DNA from: Pelagibacteraceae bacterium AG-422-D23
Lineage (GTDB): Bacteria; Pseudomonadota; Alphaproteobacteria; Pelagibacterales; Pelagibacteraceae
NCBI GenBank assembly: GCA_003213615.1
Contig: QCMQ01000001.1
Location: forward strand, 124,001 to 188,000
Direction: 5' to 3'
DNA: 64,000 nt
The position numbers were made by a program, and so were the translations under genes. Under the pieces are notes generated by a model, which made no database searches, was not told the origin of the DNA, and saw only the letters and a program-made list of their open reading frames with translations. Below, piece by piece: positions 63,227 through 64,000 of this stretch; the stretch's first letter is position 1; each line of letters begins with the position of its first letter.

Positions 63227-64000
63227 ATGCCAACTTATACCGCTCCGTTAGATGACATGTTATTTCTCTTTGAAAAATTAAGAGATAATAAAAATTATAA
63301 TGAATTAGAAAAATACAGTGAAGTTAACCTAGATTTAGTTAAGGATATTTTACAAGAAGCTGCAAAAATAAATCAAAATTTGTTATTACCATTAGCAATA
63401 GCTGGAGATGAAAATCCTGCTAAATTAGAGAATGGTATTGTAAGGACACCACCAGGTTATAAAGAAGCTTATAATAAATACATTGAAGATGGATGGATAT
63501 CATTATCTTGTGATCCAAAATATGGAGGTCAAGGAATGCCTAAAACAGTGAGTGCCTTTTTTGATGAAATGATGTCTTCAACCTCATTAGCATTTAAACT
63601 TTATAGTGAATTAACTATAGGCGCTTATAATTGTCTTTTACGTCACGCAACCGATGAAATGAAAGATAAATATCTTCCAAAAATGGTTGAGGGAAAATGG
63701 AGTGGCACGATGTGTTTAACAGAACCAGTATGTGGGACTGATTTAGGAATGTTAAAAACTAAAGCTGTAGAACAAAAAGATGGAACTTATAAAATTAGTG
63801 GTCAAAAAATTTTTATTACTTCAGGTGATCATGATCTAACAGAAAACATTATACATTTAGTTATAGCTAGAGCGACCGACTCTCCTCCAGGTACAAAAGG
63901 GATAAGTTTATTTCTTGTTCCTAAATTTATTGTAAACGAAGATGGATCTATTGGTCCTAGAAATGGAGTATCTACTGGTTCGGTTGAGCACAAAATGGGT
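63227..64000 (+). CDS. Acyl-CoA dehydrogenase, DmdC-like, cut by window end
   Basis: The first 258 residues of an acyl-CoA dehydrogenase that runs past base 64000. The start MPTYTAPLDDMLFLFEKLRD, the segment SCDPKYGGQGMPKTVSAFFDEMMSS, the FAD-binding CLTEPVCGTDLGMLKTKA and SGQKIFITSGDHDLTENIIH match the long (about 590-residue) DmdC type, which acts on methylmercaptopropionyl-CoA in DMSP breakdown. Some close relatives act on ordinary acyl-CoAs, so the DMSP role is an inference. It begins 26 bases after leuB. Confidence 0.85.
   Translation, partial: MPTYTAPLDDMLFLFEKLRDNKNYNELEKYSEVNLDLVKDILQEAAKINQNLLLPLAIAGDENPAKLENGIVRTPPGYKEAYNKYIEDGWISLSCDPKYGGQGMPKTVSAFFDEMMSSTSLAFKLYSELTIGAYNCLLRHATDEMKDKYLPKMVEGKWSGTMCLTEPVCGTDLGMLKTKAVEQKDGTYKISGQKIFITSGDHDLTENIIHLVIARATDSPPGTKGISLFLVPKFIVNEDGSIGPRNGVSTGSVEHKMG

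Noticed and set aside
1-64000. CRISPR array, insertion sequences, prophage or toxin-antitoxin genes
   Set aside because: No regularly spaced repeats, transposase, integrase, phage structural gene or recognisable toxin pair was found; the short tandem repeats in rpsP and rplS are coding.

Overview
The window looks like a piece of a SAR11 (Pelagibacterales, Candidatus Pelagibacter-like) chromosome. The DNA is very AT-rich, genes are packed with gaps of a few bases or 1-8 base overlaps, ribosomal binding sites are sparse, and the content is typical of a streamlined marine alphaproteobacterium: TRAP transporters, glycolate oxidase, a DmdC-type acyl-CoA dehydrogenase, two photolyase homologues and a cytochrome c maturation operon. 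No tRNA, rRNA, insertion sequence, prophage or CRISPR array is visible. Assignment to SAR11 is inference from gene content and composition, not from a marker search.

Layout. 1-5.8 kb: YggT-like membrane protein, a two-subunit sodium/carboxylate symporter (SSS plus DUF4212) and acetyl-CoA synthetase with a polybasic N-terminal tail, together an acetate (or small acid) uptake and activation set, then an EVE-domain protein. 5.8-9.1 kb: a probable copper radical oxidase facing a DegT-family sugar dehydrase with His in place of the PLP lysine. 9.1-14.6 kb: tsaD, hemC, hemD, an MscS channel, yggT, folD and two small membrane proteins. 14.6-19.9 kb: a fluoroacetate-dehalogenase-like hydrolase, a TauD-type dioxygenase, an AEC permease, an MBL-fold hydrolase, a PQQ-type sugar dehydrogenase and an SDR. 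20-23.7 kb: a light-repair cluster (PhrB-like photolyase, DUF2256 zinc-ribbon peptide, amidotransferase, and a photolyase whose alpha/beta domain sits at the C terminus). 23.7-29.4 kb: PsiE, argG, IalB-like, aldo/keto reductase, BI-1, DUF2794, yciB, hspQ.

29.6-33.7 kb holds ccmC-D-E-F-G-H, with ccmF split by a one-base frameshift in a homopolymer; ccmA, ccmB and ccmI are not here. 33.7-42.6 kb: PagL-like protein, lldD, an aminotransferase, glcDEF and two hydroxyacid dehydrogenases, a plausible lactate/glycolate-to-glycine/glycerate module. 42.7-52.4 kb: two TRAP transporter operons of the same design (Tat-exported binding protein, strong terminator, DctQ, DctM), flanking an amidase; both binding-protein genes share a 10-base palindrome and near-identical leader and signal-peptide DNA. 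The second DctM carries a coiled-coil extension of roughly 325 residues. 52.4-55 kb: MFS transporter, alpha/beta hydrolase, exported protein of unknown role.

55-64 kb: ftsY and dapF face ffh-rpsP-trmD-rplS-leuC-leuD-leuB and a DmdC-like gene cut by the window end. Between dapF and ffh lies a GC-rich stretch of about 100 bases with four successive stem-loops that I cannot match to a known RNA family; it is the strongest candidate for something undescribed. Ribosomal proteins S16 and L19 from this operon both carry long Ala/Glu/Lys/Pro tails encoded by related short tandem repeats, and rimM is missing from its usual place between rpsP and trmD.
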